Assembly: GCF_947495925.1 (NCBI RefSeq)
Contig: NZ_CANMAU010000007.1
Span: forward strand, 124,001 to 188,000
Direction of reading: 5' to 3'
DNA: 64,000 nt
Origin: an uncultured Algibacter sp.
GTDB lineage: Bacteria; Bacteroidota; Bacteroidia; Flavobacteriales; Flavobacteriaceae
Below the pieces are notes generated by a model. The model had not been told where the DNA came from. It ran no database searches and worked only from the letters and a program-made list of their open reading frames with translations. This document shows positions 53,113-62,890 of the stretch, one piece after another. A program made the translations under genes and the position numbers. Every line of letters begins with the position of its first letter. Positions within the stretch are counted from its first letter, which is position 1.

Positions 53113-55574
53113 AACTTCATGGTTGTTCTAACATTAAATACCCTTGGTGTTAAGTAATTTGGAATAGCAATTTGCCTTTTATTGCTTACATCTCTCACCC
53201 ACGTATTGGTTATTGAATTTTGAGCATCAAACATATTGTAGATCTCAAAACCAAATGAGAGTGCTTTAAATGGTTTTTTCCAACCACGACTAAATTGTTT
53301 ATTAGCATCAACAAGAACATACTGCAGACCTAAGTCTGCACGTTTATAATCAGGAAGCCTGTTTTGATATTCATAAGGGTCAGCATAACTTGGTGATCCT
53401 CCCGGCAATCCTGTATTATAAACTAGATTTAAATATACTTTAAGATTTGGCATGTTTGGAACGTAGTCCTGAAAAAGAGCAGCAAATTTTAAACGTTGAT
53501 CTGTAGGTCTGGAAATAAACCCTCTATTATCTATATTTTCCTCTGTTTTTAAATAACCAAAACTAAACCAAGATTCAGTTCCAGGAACAAATTCACCGTT
53601 TAATCTTAAGTCCAAACCATAGGCATAAGCAGTTGCATTGTTTTTAGCCCGGTATCGAATACGCACATTTTCGAGTGTATATGGGTTAACATCCCAAAGG
53701 TTTTTATAAAAAATCTCTGATGTTAATTTAAAAGGCCTATTCCACATTTCGAAGCTATAATCATTACCTAAAACAACATGAAAGGATTTTTGAGCCTTTA
53801 CGTTAGGCTGGACCACACCACTTGAATCTCTTAACTCTCTGTAGAATGGTGGCTGATAATAAAGTCCCGCAGCAGCTCTAAAAAGCATATCTTTTTTCCA
53901 ATCTGGTTTTATGGCAAACTGACCTCTTGGTGTAACAACTGTACTGTTTGAGCTTTTAATACCATCACCTTTTACAGACCAGTTATGCATTCTCAAACCA
54001 AAATTATACCAAACATTACTATTCCCTAGAGTACTTCGTTTACTCCATTGTCCATATGCCTGAATCCTATTGATTTGCGTGTTGTTTTTTGCTCGAACAT
54101 TCTGAAAAGGTTCAAGTGGACCTGCGAAAGGCTGATACGGTTGCTCGTTTGGTGGGAAGCTAGGCGGTCTGATAGAAAACCCTGCAGAATCTATAACTTC
54201 CCATTCTACTAAACGGTCGCGAATATTTTCGTTTGTATATTTTACAGACCACTCAATTCGGTTTTCTTCAATTTTGAAATCTCCCTTGTGCTCAATATTT
54301 GTAATTAATGCATCCAGGTCGTTTCTGCCATGGGTAAGTTGACTTCCAATACCCTGTGAAAATTCAACCTCACCAAAATTTTCATCACCAATATTAGCGT
54401 TTACTTCTCCTAATCTATATTGTGCAAAAATATCGTAGTATTCTTCTTCTCTTGTATGATATGTTGAAGCAACAAGGTGTAGGTTTAAATCATCATTTGC
54501 AAAGTAAGATCCTTTAAATGCTCCAAATAAGGTTTGGTATCTGTCTTTTTCTTGCCCCTCATAAAAGATTAAAAGGGCAATGGGGTCGGTAAGTGTTCCA
54601 AAGTTTGTTTGCCGAGTAAAAGGTTCATAATTATAAGTGTTTATGGATGCGTTTCCTAAAAAACTTAAATGAAACTTATTTGAAAATCGATATGTGAAAA
54701 AACCTTGTAAATCGGCAAATGTGGGATTGAAGTTTGTTTCGGTTTCTCTGGCATTTACCAATAAGCTATTATCTCGATATCTTCCACCAACAATTCCTGT
54801 AAACTTCGAATCTTTGCTTATGTTTTCAACAGATAAACTACCACCTAATAAACTTAAATCTGCGTTAACCTCAAACTGATAAGGGTTTTTATAGGTAATA
54901 TCGAGAACTGAAGATAGTTTGTCTCCATATTTAGCTTGAAAACCACCCGCCGAAAAATCAACATTCTGAACCAAATCAGTATTCACAAAGCTTAATCCTT
55001 CTTGTTGACCAGAACGAATTAAGAATGGACGATAAACTTCAATACCATTAACGTAAACCAGATTTTCATCAAAATTACCACCGCGAACCGAATATTGCGT
55101 ACTCAGTTCATTATTATTGCTTACTCCTGGCAACGTTAATAGTAAGTTTTCTACTCCGGCACTGGCTCCAGGAATTTTTCTAATAGTTTCAGGATTCAAA
55201 GTGACAACGCCTTCAACTTCTTTTCGCCTATTACTATTTATAACTACAGGCGCAATTTGCTCTACTGAAGCACTCATTACAGGGTTGAATTCGTATTCCT
55301 CACCATTTTTCAAATTAAAAACACTAACGACCTTTTTTAACGAAAGGTGTGTGAACTCAACCGAAATATCTTGATTTGACGGAATAGTAATGGAGTAAAA
55401 ACCGTTAGCGTTGGTTTCTGTACCTCCATTTTCTGTTTTAACACTTACTTTTTCAACAGGCTGATTGTTTTTATTTAAAATAACACCTTTCAAGGTTGCT
55501 GTTTGAGCAATACCTATAGTAGTAATTAAAAAAAGAAGGGTGGTGGTTAGTACAAATTTTGATTTCAAAAGCAA
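53109..55574 (-). CDS. TonB-dependent outer-membrane receptor
   Basis: An 821-residue receptor with a signal peptide (about 1-23), a carboxypeptidase-like regulatory domain (about 26-105; ATLKGVILNKNNQPVEKVSV), a plug (about 110-225, with GVENLLLTLPGVSNNNELST and YSVRGGNFDENLVYVNGIEV) and a 22-strand barrel ending in VFNVRTTMKF. It is not a SusC protein: no SusD gene and no SusC motif. It would import a ligand such as a metal chelate or cofactor using TonB energy. Six bases downstream of an M23 peptidase gene, probably the same transcript. Ligand unknown. Confidence 0.9.
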   Translation of the reverse strand: MLLKSKFVLTTTLLFLITTIGIAQTATLKGVILNKNNQPVEKVSVKTENGGTETNANGFYSITIPSNQDISVEFTHLSLKKVVSVFNLKNGEEYEFNPVMSASVEQIAPVVINSNRRKEVEGVVTLNPETIRKIPGASAGVENLLLTLPGVSNNNELSTQYSVRGGNFDENLVYVNGIEVYRPFLIRSGQQEGLSFVNTDLVQNVDFSAGGFQAKYGDKLSSVLDITYKNPYQFEVNADLSLLGGSLSVENISKDSKFTGIVGGRYRDNSLLVNARETETNFNPTFADLQGFFTYRFSNKFHLSFLGNASINTYNYEPFTRQTNFGTLTDPIALLIFYEGQEKDRYQTLFGAFKGSYFANDDLNLHLVASTYHTREEEYYDIFAQYRLGEVNANIGDENFGEVEFSQGIGSQLTHGRNDLDALITNIEHKGDFKIEENRIEWSVKYTNENIRDRLVEWEVIDSAGFSIRPPSFPPNEQPYQPFAGPLEPFQNVRAKNNTQINRIQAYGQWSKRSTLGNSNVWYNFGLRMHNWSVKGDGIKSSNSTVVTPRGQFAIKPDWKKDMLFRAAAGLYYQPPFYRELRDSSGVVQPNVKAQKSFHVVLGNDYSFEMWNRPFKLTSEIFYKNLWDVNPYTLENVRIRYRAKNNATAYAYGLDLRLNGEFVPGTESWFSFGYLKTEENIDNRGFISRPTDQRLKFAALFQDYVPNMPNLKVYLNLVYNTGLPGGSPSYADPYEYQNRLPDYKRADLGLQYVLVDANKQFSRGWKKPFKALSFGFEIYNMFDAQNSITNTWVRDVSNKRQIAIPNYLTPRVFNVRTTMKF

Positions 55575-55580
55575 AAAAGT

Positions 55581-57266
55581 TTATTTTCTGTAAAATAACG
55601 TTTCAAATGTAGAATTATTTCCAACATTATCAGTAACAATTACCTTTAAATTATTCTTGGTAGCTATAACCACATTATCGTTAAAATCGTAGGTTAGTAT
55701 TTTCGTTTTATAATCATACTCCATTAATATCCATTTTCCGTTTATCGTGGCCCTAAATTTTGAGATTCCTGAACCTGCATCATCAATTTTTAGTTTTAAG
55801 AAACGATATTTACTAAGCCATTGTTCTTTTTTAAAATTAATGGGTTTAATTGATGGTTTAATGGTATCCGTCATTAAAGTGTAAGTGCCTAGTTTTTTGG
55901 AAGTAGCAATTAATAAATCACCCTTTCTTTTTGTGGACGTGTAAGCGGGATATTTTTTCTGCCCAATCAATCGTGCAATATAAAGTTTGCTTTTATCTTC
56001 ATTCGAGTAATTACCAACATTGAACGAAATTGAAAAATTTTTCTTGGCAGCTTTAATGTCCTCATGAAGAAATAGGGTGTCATTCCTTGCTTCAAAATCA
56101 ATATAGAAATCCTCGTAGAAAGTATTTTTATAGAAATCAACAGATACTTTGCCTTCCGTTAAGTTTACATTTTGGGTTGTTTTAATAAAGTAAGGTGTTG
56201 TTTTTTGAGCTTTTGGTGTTGTACGGCTTGCTTTGGTACCATTGATTTGAACCGTTACCCAAGATTCGTTGTTTTTGAAATCAACTACTCTTATTTTATA
56301 GACTGAGTTTGTACTATCTTCAATGGAGATGTAACCGTTTCTCACGACCGATTTAATAATGCTTAATTCATTGTTTTTTTTGTATAATTTTTGAATACGA
56401 GATTTCTTTTTTATGTAATGTTCATAGTCAATAAGCTGATTGATGTTTTTGGTTTCATCAAACGAAAAACGTGTAAAATCTAATTCAAAATTTCTGTTTC
56501 CATTTAAAAAGGTTTGAATATTGTAAACACCGTTTGAGTTAGCAGCTAAGTCCTGCCTGTCCATAGTTTCAATGGCGAAGCCAATATTACCAATAGCTTC
56601 AATATTTTCCGTATAATAATCTCCATTATGAACAGGAATTAATCTAACTTTTTGTTTTGAATTACTTTTGTTGACAAATGATTTATCATCTAAAGGGTAG
56701 ACATATAACGATTTAACTAGAGGTGTAACATGATCTTTTATATCAATCCCAAATAGCATGGGGTTTATAGGGCGTTCTGCTTTATCCCGTATTTCGAAGT
56801 GTAAATGCGGACCACCAGAGCCACCTGAATTCCCACTGTATGCAATTAAGCTATCTTTTAAAACAACCAACTCTTCAGCTTTTGGAAAAAGTTCTATTTC
56901 ATAAGACTCTTTTTGGTACTGCATTTTTTTTACAAAGGCTTCAATATTTGGTGAAAACTTTTGTAAGTGAGCATAAACCGTCGTGTAGCCATTCGGGTGG
57001 GTTATATAGAGTGCCTTACCATAGCCAAAATGCGATACTTTAATTCTACTCACAAATCCATTTGCAGCCGATTTTACTTTCAACCCTGTACGTTGTTGTG
57101 TTTTAATATCTAATCCAGCGTGAAAATGATTAGATCTTAATTCCGCAAACGTGCCTGATAAAATTAAAGGTATTTCCAGTGGTTCGCTAAAATAATCTTG
57201 AGGGTAGTTATTTTGAGCTTGACCAAAAAGTGATAAAATAAAAATAAAGGAAAGTAGGAATCGCAT
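55581..57266 (-). CDS. Exported M23-family endopeptidase
   Basis: A 561-residue protein with a signal peptide (about 1-18, ending FGQAQ). The LytM domain is near the start (about 45-170) with HFHAGLDIKTQ (first His and Asp) and GGPHLHFEIRDK (the HxH pair), so the zinc site is complete and peptidoglycan cross-bridge cleavage is likely. The long C-terminal part is beta-rich with repeated Ig-like modules (VRVVDFKNNESWVTVQ). Operon with the TonB receptor downstream, which suggests an envelope-remodelling or outer-membrane assembly link. Confidence 0.9.
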   Translation of the reverse strand: MRFLLSFIFILSLFGQAQNNYPQDYFSEPLEIPLILSGTFAELRSNHFHAGLDIKTQQRTGLKVKSAANGFVSRIKVSHFGYGKALYITHPNGYTTVYAHLQKFSPNIEAFVKKMQYQKESYEIELFPKAEELVVLKDSLIAYSGNSGGSGGPHLHFEIRDKAERPINPMLFGIDIKDHVTPLVKSLYVYPLDDKSFVNKSNSKQKVRLIPVHNGDYYTENIEAIGNIGFAIETMDRQDLAANSNGVYNIQTFLNGNRNFELDFTRFSFDETKNINQLIDYEHYIKKKSRIQKLYKKNNELSIIKSVVRNGYISIEDSTNSVYKIRVVDFKNNESWVTVQINGTKASRTTPKAQKTTPYFIKTTQNVNLTEGKVSVDFYKNTFYEDFYIDFEARNDTLFLHEDIKAAKKNFSISFNVGNYSNEDKSKLYIARLIGQKKYPAYTSTKRKGDLLIATSKKLGTYTLMTDTIKPSIKPINFKKEQWLSKYRFLKLKIDDAGSGISKFRATINGKWILMEYDYKTKILTYDFNDNVVIATKNNLKVIVTDNVGNNSTFETLFYRK

Positions 57267-57389
57267 AGCTATTAATGAGAGGCTAAATTATTAATAAGAA
57301 GTCAAAACACAAAGAATAAAGCAAAAATCAAGCCAGTGATTTTAAGATTGTGTTTAAGCATTGCTTTACAAAATTTTATGAAAAAACAA

Positions 57390-57419
57390 TTGTTATTTCA
57401 GATAGGTATGTTAACTTTG
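57390..57419 (+). promoter_or_regulatory. Bacteroidota promoter of the zapA operon
   Basis: TTG at 57390-57392 and TAACTTTG at 57412-57419 are separated by 19 bases, matching the Bacteroidota -33/-7 consensus. The ATG of the first gene is 25 bases downstream. Confidence 0.7.
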
Positions 57420-57443
57420 TGATATAAGTATTGAAATTTGTAA

Positions 57444-57734
57444 ATGAGTAATATTGAAGATATTGTAGATTCTTTAGAAAACAAGATTAGCAAATTATTA
57501 CACAAACTAGAGCTTTTAAAGCATGCTAATTTGAAATTAAATGAAGAGTTAGAAGTTTCAAAGCGATTTAATTCAGCCCAAAAAAATGAAATTTCATCTT
57601 GGGAAGAAAAGTACGAAGCTCTTAAAATGGCAAATACAATACTTGGTAGTGACGATAATAAAAGAGAAACTAAGCTTAAAATAAATGCCTTAATTCGGGA
57701 TATTGATCATTGTATTGCTCAACTCTCAGATTAA
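57444..57734 (+). CDS. Short coiled-coil protein upstream of zapA
   Basis: A 96-residue protein, mostly one coiled coil (about 5-65; IVDSLENKISKLLHKLELLK with leucine/isoleucine heptads), plus a C-terminal helix with INALIRDIDHCIAQL. No family name is certain, but in flavobacteria such a gene regularly precedes zapA, 15 bp away, so a cell-division role (ZapB-like by context, not by homology) is plausible. First gene after a good promoter. Confidence 0.75.
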   Translation: MSNIEDIVDSLENKISKLLHKLELLKHANLKLNEELEVSKRFNSAQKNEISSWEEKYEALKMANTILGSDDNKRETKLKINALIRDIDHCIAQLSD

Positions 57735-57749
57735 TGTTTTGAAAATGCA

Positions 57750-58037
57750 ATGTCAGAAAAGCTTAAAATAAAGCTGTCTATAGCTAACAGAGTGTACCCT
57801 TTAACTATTGATGCAAGTCAAGAAGAAGGATTACGTAAAGCTGCTAAGAATATAGAGGTTATGATTAAGCAGTTTGAGCAAAGTTATTCTGTTAGAGATA
57901 AACAAGATGTATTAGCCATGTGTGCTTTACAATTTGCATCTCAAGTTGAACAGAAGTCTATTGATAAAGCAAATGTTAATGAACATGTAGAAGAAAAGCT
58001 AAATGCTTTAAACATGTTGTTGCAAAAACATATTTAG
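57750..58037 (+). CDS. zapA: Cell division protein ZapA
   Basis: A 95-residue protein with the ZapA fold: an N-terminal beta/alpha part (KLKIKLSIANRVYPLTIDAS, about 4-23) and a long C-terminal helix. EEGLRKAAKNIEVMIKQFEQ and DVLAMCALQFASQVEQ are family-typical. ZapA cross-links FtsZ protofilaments at midcell. It follows the coiled-coil gene and precedes a probable 6S RNA and RNase Y, a gene order common in the phylum. Confidence 0.9.
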   Translation: MSEKLKIKLSIANRVYPLTIDASQEEGLRKAAKNIEVMIKQFEQSYSVRDKQDVLAMCALQFASQVEQKSIDKANVNEHVEEKLNALNMLLQKHI

Positions 58038-58070
58038 TCTCTTAAACGTTCTTTAAAATAAATAAAAGTT

Positions 58071-58242
58071 ACTGCCTGCATTGGTTATTTTTTTTGATAA
58101 ACTCAACGTTAATTCTTTAAAAAGGGTGAGTTTAAGTTGTAAAAGCATGCTGCCTTAGTCGCAGACCCTTGATCAGCTTGTTAGCCCTAAACTTGTTTTT
58201 AAGGAGTTTATACAAAACTTTATACTGGTGTAGGCTTTTTTT
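58071..58242 (+). ncRNA. ssrS: 6S RNA (probable)
   Basis: The 230-bp gap between zapA and rny holds a likely 6S RNA. The closing stem is GCCTGCATTGGT (from 58074) with ACTGGTGTAGGC (58224-58235), followed by a T run. Inside are AAACTCA (58099-58105)/TGAGTTT (58127-58133) and a GCTG...CAGC terminal hairpin (near 58149-58177), with large internal loops, as expected for a single long rod that mimics an open promoter. About 165-170 nt. Position after zapA matches the classical ssrS locus in other phyla. Confidence 0.75.
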
Positions 58243-58267
58243 ATATATATAAACCACTAAATTAACG

Positions 58268-59842
58268 ATGGATAACTCAATTATATTTGCAGTAGGGGGT
58301 GCTATATTAGGCCTAATAATAGGCTTTATTATATCAAAAACACTAGAAAAAAACAATGCTTCCAAGCTTGTGAAAGAAGCTAAGAAAAGTGCAGCTTTAG
58401 TGCTTAAAGAGGCAAAAAGTGAAGGGGAGAACCTTAAAAAAGATAAAATACTTCAAGCCAAAGAAAAGTTTATAGAACTTAAGGCAGAGCATGAAAAGGT
58501 AATTCTTTCTCGTGACAAGAAAATGGCAGAAGCGGAAAAACGTACCCGAGACAAGGAGTCTCAGATATCTAATGAATTATCAAAAAGCAAAAAGTTAAAT
58601 GATAGTTTAGAAGGAAAAGTTAAGGACTATAACCATAGGTTAGATGTTATAGAGAAAAAACAAGTAGAGCTAGACAGATTACATAAAAGCCAAGTGCAGC
58701 AGCTGGAAGTTATCTCAAGTTTATCTGCAGAAGAGGCTAAAGAACAATTGGTTGAGTCTTTAAAAGGTGAAGCTAAGAATGATGCTATGGCATTTGTTCA
58801 AAGTTCGTTAGAAGAAGCTAAATTGACGGCTGAACAGGATGCTAAAAAAATTATAATAAATACCATACAGCGTATAGGGACTGAAGAAGCGGTAGATAAT
58901 TGCGTGTCTGTATTTAATATTGAATCTGATGATGTAAAAGGACGTATTATTGGTCGTGAAGGGCGCAATATTCGTGCTATTGAAGCTGCAACTGGGGTTG
59001 AAATTATTGTTGATGATACTCCTGAAGCTATTATTTTATCATGTTTTGATTCAGTGAGAAGAGAGGTAGCTCGATTATCACTTCATAAATTAGTTACCGA
59101 CGGTAGAATACACCCGGCTCGTATTGAAGAAATTGTAAAGAAAACTCAAAAACAAATTGAACAGGAGATTATAGAAGTAGGTAAACGTACGGTGATTGAC
59201 CTGGGAATTCATAATTTACACCCTGAGTTGATTAAAATGGTTGGTAGAATGAAGTATCGTTCATCTTACGGACAAAACCTGTTACAACACTCTAGGGAGG
59301 TAGCGAAACTTTGTGGAGTGATGGCAGCAGAATTAGGGTTAAATCCTAAGTTGGCAAAACGAGCAGGTTTATTACATGATATTGGTAAAGTTCCAGACGC
59401 TGAAGCAGACATGGAAACTCCGCATGCGATTTTAGGTATGCAATGGGCAGAGAAGTTTAATGAGAAAGGGGATGTTTGTAACGCTATTGGAGCGCATCAT
59501 GATGAAGTGGAAATGAAATCATTGTTAGCACCTATTGTTCAAGTATGTGATGCGATTTCGGGAGCAAGACCAGGAGCAAGAAGACAAGTGCTAGATAGTT
59601 ATATTCAACGTTTAAAAGATTTAGAAGATATTGCCTTTGGATTTACAGGTGTTAAAAAAGCTTATGCAATTCAAGCAGGTAGGGAGTTAAGAGTTATTGT
59701 TGAAAGTGAAAAAGTTGATGATCAAAAAGCAGCAGATTTATCTTTTAGCATTTCTCAAAAGGTTCAAACAGATATGACTTACCCTGGACAAGTAAAAGTA
59801 ACGGTTATTAGAGAAACAAGAGCCGTTAATATTGCAAAATAG
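58268..59842 (+). CDS. rny: Ribonuclease Y
   Basis: A 524-residue enzyme with an N-terminal transmembrane anchor (about 5-24; [19 protein letters not shown]), a long coiled coil (about 30-195), a KH domain (about 215-275; [20 protein letters not shown]) and an HD domain with [13 protein letters not shown] and [14 protein letters not shown] (about 345-380). All parts of RNase Y are present. It starts bulk mRNA decay at the membrane. A probable 6S RNA gene ends about 25 bases upstream and a terminator follows. Confidence 0.95.
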   Translation: MDNSIIFAVGGAILGLIIGFIISKTLEKNNASKLVKEAKKSAALVLKEAKSEGENLKKDKILQAKEKFIELKAEHEKVILSRDKKMAEAEKRTRDKESQISNELSKSKKLNDSLEGKVKDYNHRLDVIEKKQVELDRLHKSQVQQLEVISSLSAEEAKEQLVESLKGEAKNDAMAFVQSSLEEAKLTAEQDAKKIIINTIQRIGTEEAVDNCVSVFNIESDDVKGRIIGREGRNIRAIEAATGVEIIVDDTPEAIILSCFDSVRREVARLSLHKLVTDGRIHPARIEEIVKKTQKQIEQEIIEVGKRTVIDLGIHNLHPELIKMVGRMKYRSSYGQNLLQHSREVAKLCGVMAAELGLNPKLAKRAGLLHDIGKVPDAEADMETPHAILGMQWAEKFNEKGDVCNAIGAHHDEVEMKSLLAPIVQVCDAISGARPGARRQVLDSYIQRLKDLEDIAFGFTGVKKAYAIQAGRELRVIVESEKVDDQKAADLSFSISQKVQTDMTYPGQVKVTVIRETRAVNIAK

Positions 59843-59872
59843 TAGAAGGCGTTGAAAGCTTTTTGAATAATA

Positions 59873-59898
59873 AAAACCTGGCATCTGCTGGGTTTTTT
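59873..59898 (+). terminator. Rho-independent terminator of rny
   Basis: AAAACCTGGC (59873-59882) pairs with GCTGGGTTTT (59887-59896), with two G-T pairs and a four-base loop, followed by more T. Confidence 0.85.
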
Positions 59899-59931
59899 GT
59901 TTCCAAAAAGGCTAAAAATCAATGGCTATTT

Positions 59932-60828
59932 TTATTTTCTTGGATGATATTTTTCAACAACTTTAGTTAAGTGGCTTTTATCAAGATGCACATAGATTTC
60001 TGTAGTCGTTATGCTTTCATGACCAAGCATTAATTGAATTGATCTTAAGTCTGCATCATTTTTTAATAGGTGTGTGGCAAAGGAATGTCTGAAGGTGTGT
60101 GGAGATACTTTCTTTTTAAGTCCAATCTTCTCAACAAGTTGTTTAATTATAGTAAATATCATGGCTCTTGTTAGTTGTTTGCCACGTCTATTAAGAAATA
60201 GTGTATCTTCAAATCCAGCCTGAATATTAAGGTGGTTTCTAATGTCTCTTCTATAAATGTTGATGTATTTCTGGGTAACATCTACAATAGGCACGAAACG
60301 TTGTTTGTCACCTTTACCCGTAACTTTAATAAAACCTTCATCAAAAAATAAATCTGAAATTTTAAGGTTAATAAGTTCACTCACACGTAAACCACAGCCG
60401 TATAAGGTTTCTAGTATTGCTCTATTGCGTTCTCCTTCTGGTTTACTTAAATCAATAGCTTTTATGATACTATCAATTTCATCTTCAGAAAGTGTATCCG
60501 GAAGCTTTCTACCTATTTTAGGAGACTCAATTAACTCCAGAGGGTTTGATGTTCTGTAGTCCTCAAATATCAGATAGTTAAAGAAACTTCTTAGCCCTGA
60601 AATGATTCTGGATTGCGATCTCGCATTTACAACTTTTGCAATCTCGTATATAAATTGCTGTATAGTTTGCGATTCAATTGTGATTGGAGAGGACGTCATA
60701 CTATTTGCCTCTAGATATGCAATGAGTTTTGTAACATCAAGCACATAATTGTCAATTGAGTTTTTAGATAACCCACGTTCTATCTTTAAGTAGAGTTGAT
60801 AATCTTTAAGTGCTTGTTGCCATTTCAT
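59932..60828 (-). CDS. xerD: Tyrosine recombinase XerD
   Basis: A 298-residue integrase-family recombinase. The N-terminal SAM-like core-binding domain (about 3-85) has LYLKIERGLSKNSIDNYVLD, and the catalytic domain carries Arg in YGCGLRVSELINLKI, Lys in KVTGKGDKQRFVP, HxxR in SPHTFRHSFATHLL, and the His/Tyr pair in LGHESITTTEIYVHL. With XerC it resolves chromosome dimers at dif. Single gene, divergent from aroQ. Length and residues are those of housekeeping XerD, so it is not a mobile-element integrase. Confidence 0.93.
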   Translation of the reverse strand: MKWQQALKDYQLYLKIERGLSKNSIDNYVLDVTKLIAYLEANSMTSSPITIESQTIQQFIYEIAKVVNARSQSRIISGLRSFFNYLIFEDYRTSNPLELIESPKIGRKLPDTLSEDEIDSIIKAIDLSKPEGERNRAILETLYGCGLRVSELINLKISDLFFDEGFIKVTGKGDKQRFVPIVDVTQKYINIYRRDIRNHLNIQAGFEDTLFLNRRGKQLTRAMIFTIIKQLVEKIGLKKKVSPHTFRHSFATHLLKNDADLRSIQLMLGHESITTTEIYVHLDKSHLTKVVEKYHPRK

Positions 60829-60898
60829 GTTGGGTAAAAATAAAGGACAAATGGTAATTTTTAAAATTAAATAACAGAAAATTAAATATCTTTACCTC

Positions 60899-61315
60899 AT
60901 GAAAAAAATAATCATCATCAACGGACCAAATTTAAATTTATTAGGAAAAAGAGAACCTAATATTTATGGTAGTTTAACCTTTACTGAATTTTTTGATGAA
61001 ATAAAGGAAAAGTACCCTCAAGTTGAGTTGAGTTACTATCAGTCAAATATAGAAGGTGAAATTATTGATAAGTTGCATGAGGTAGGTTTTAGTTATGATG
61101 GTGCTGTACTTAATGCAGGGGCTTATACGCATACAAGTATTGGTATTGGGGATGCCATTAAGGGTATTGAAACACCTGTGATTGAAGTTCATATTTCTAA
61201 TACGTTTGGTAGAGAAGAGTTTCGCCATCAGTCTTATATATCACCTAATGCAAAAGGTGTTATTCTTGGTTTTGGCTTGCAGAGTTATGAGCTGGCCATT
61301 CAGAGTTTTTTATAA
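60899..61315 (+). CDS. aroQ: Type II 3-dehydroquinate dehydratase
   Basis: A 138-residue enzyme of the shikimate pathway, forming dodecamers. The active-site loop is INGPNLNLLGKREPNIYG (7-24), with the catalytic Arg and Tyr, and the catalytic His is in PVIEVHISN (about residue 98). Complete and of the usual length. A TATCTTTA box about ten bases before the ATG may be the -7 element. A terminator follows. Confidence 0.93.
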   Translation: MKKIIIINGPNLNLLGKREPNIYGSLTFTEFFDEIKEKYPQVELSYYQSNIEGEIIDKLHEVGFSYDGAVLNAGAYTHTSIGIGDAIKGIETPVIEVHISNTFGREEFRHQSYISPNAKGVILGFGLQSYELAIQSFL

Positions 61316-61335
61316 ATAGAAGTTTCAGGATATTA

Positions 61336-61371
61336 TAAAAAAAGCGATTCAAATTTTGAATCGCTTTTTTT
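61336..61371. terminator. Bidirectional rho-independent terminator
   Basis: AAAAAAGCGATTCAAA (from 61338) pairs with the downstream TTTGAATCGCTTTTTT arm around a two-base loop, serving aroQ and the convergent lpdA. Confidence 0.92.
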
Positions 61372-61391
61372 ATCTTTATTAAAGTTGCTTT

Positions 61392-62783
61392 CTAAAGATG
61401 AATCACTTCATCGTAAGCGTCTGCAACAGCTTCCATTACCGCTTCACTCATAGTTGGGTGAGGGTGAATTGTTTTTAATACTTCGTGGCCTGTAGTTTCT
61501 AATTTTCTTCCTAAAACAGCTTCAGCAATCATATCAGTTACGCCAGCACCAATCATGTGGCATCCTAACCATTCACCATACTTAGCATCAAAAATAACCT
61601 TTACAAAACCTTCTTTAGTTCCAGCAGCGGTAGCTTTCCCTGAAGCGCTAAATGGGAATTTCCCAACCTTAATATCATAACCAGCTTCAATAGCTTTAGC
61701 TTCAGTTAATCCTACAGACGCAATTTCCGGAGAGGCATACGTACATCCAGGAACGTTTCCGTAATCAATAGCTTCAGTATGTAATCCTGCTAATTTTTCA
61801 ACACAAGTAATACCTTCAGCAGATGCAACGTGGGCTAAAGCTTGTCCAGGAACAACATCTCCAATAGCATAGTAACCAGGAATATTAGTTTGGTAGAAGT
61901 CGTTAACTAAAATTTTATCTCTATCAACTACAATTCCAACATCTTCTAAACCTATGTTTTCTATATTTGATTTAATACCAATTGCAGATAATAAAATATC
62001 AGCTTCTAAAGTTTCTTCTCCTTTTTTTGTTTTAACAGTAGCAACAACTCCAGAACCCGACGTGTCAACAGACTCAACAGAAGAGCTTGTCATAACCTTA
62101 ATGCCAGATTTTTTTAATGAACTAGCGAACGCTTTCGAAATATCTGCATCTTCAACAGGAACAACATTTGGCATGAATTCCACAATAGTTACATCAGTAC
62201 CCATCGAGTTATAAAAATGCGCAAATTCAACTCCAATAGCTCCAGAACCAACAACAATCATTTTCTTTGGTTGCTTTGTTAAAGACATAGCTTGACGGTA
62301 ACCTATTACTTTTTTACCATCTTGAGGTAAATTAGGTAATTCTCGAGAACGTGCTCCCGTAGCAATAATGATATTTTCAGCACTATATTCAGTTATGGTA
62401 CCATCTTCAGCAGTAACATCAACTTTCTTTCCTGTTTTAATTTTACCAAAACCTTTAAGAATGTCTATTTTATTCTTCTTCATTAAAAACTGAACACCTT
62501 TACTCATGCCTTCAGCAACACCACGACTACGTTTTATAACAGCATCGAAATCTTTATCGATAGCTTCAGCTTTTAAACCATAGTCATCAACGTGTTTTAA
62601 ATAATCATAAACTTGAGCAGATTTTAATAACGCTTTTGTTGGAATACATCCCCAATTTAAACAAATCCCTCCAAGATTTTCTTTTTCAACAATCGCTACT
62701 TTAAAACCAAGTTGCGATGCTCTTATTCCTGTTACATAACCTCCAGGACCACTTCCAATAATGATGATATCGTATTTACCCAT
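61392..62783 (-). CDS. lpdA: Dihydrolipoyl dehydrogenase
   Basis: A 463-residue FAD enzyme (E3) of 2-oxoacid dehydrogenase complexes. The FAD site is IIIGSGPGGYVTGIRASQLG (6-25), the redox disulfide is in GGICLNWGCIPTKALL (about 38-53), the NAD site in MIVVGSGAIGVEFAHFYNSM and the catalytic His/Glu in HPHPTMSEAVMEA near the C-terminus. It reoxidises lipoamide and makes NADH. The other complex subunits are not adjacent. Divergent from the NADH dehydrogenase gene. Confidence 0.95.
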   Translation of the reverse strand: MGKYDIIIIGSGPGGYVTGIRASQLGFKVAIVEKENLGGICLNWGCIPTKALLKSAQVYDYLKHVDDYGLKAEAIDKDFDAVIKRSRGVAEGMSKGVQFLMKKNKIDILKGFGKIKTGKKVDVTAEDGTITEYSAENIIIATGARSRELPNLPQDGKKVIGYRQAMSLTKQPKKMIVVGSGAIGVEFAHFYNSMGTDVTIVEFMPNVVPVEDADISKAFASSLKKSGIKVMTSSSVESVDTSGSGVVATVKTKKGEETLEADILLSAIGIKSNIENIGLEDVGIVVDRDKILVNDFYQTNIPGYYAIGDVVPGQALAHVASAEGITCVEKLAGLHTEAIDYGNVPGCTYASPEIASVGLTEAKAIEAGYDIKVGKFPFSASGKATAAGTKEGFVKVIFDAKYGEWLGCHMIGAGVTDMIAEAVLGRKLETTGHEVLKTIHPHPTMSEAVMEAVADAYDEVIHL

Positions 62784-62864
62784 GTGTAATTTTTTAGGGT
62801 ACGAATTTACAAAATCGAATTAGAATAAAGAATATAGAAGGCTTTAAATTTATGTCTTAAATAC

Positions 62865-62872
62865 TACCTTTG
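62865..62872 (+). promoter_or_regulatory. Bacteroidota -7 box for the NADH dehydrogenase gene
   Basis: TACCTTTG matches TAnnTTTG and lies 18 bases before the ATG at 62891. A TTTA about 20 bases further upstream may act as a weak -33 element. Confidence 0.6.
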
Positions 62873-62890
62873 TCAAACAAGTTTTAATAT

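Noticed and set aside
58132-58365. 77-codon open frame on the minus strand
   Set aside because: It is antisense to the probable 6S RNA and to the start of rny.
59932-60828. Tyrosine recombinase as the integrase of a mobile element
   Set aside because: Length, motifs and core-gene neighbours fit housekeeping XerD; no att sites or cargo.
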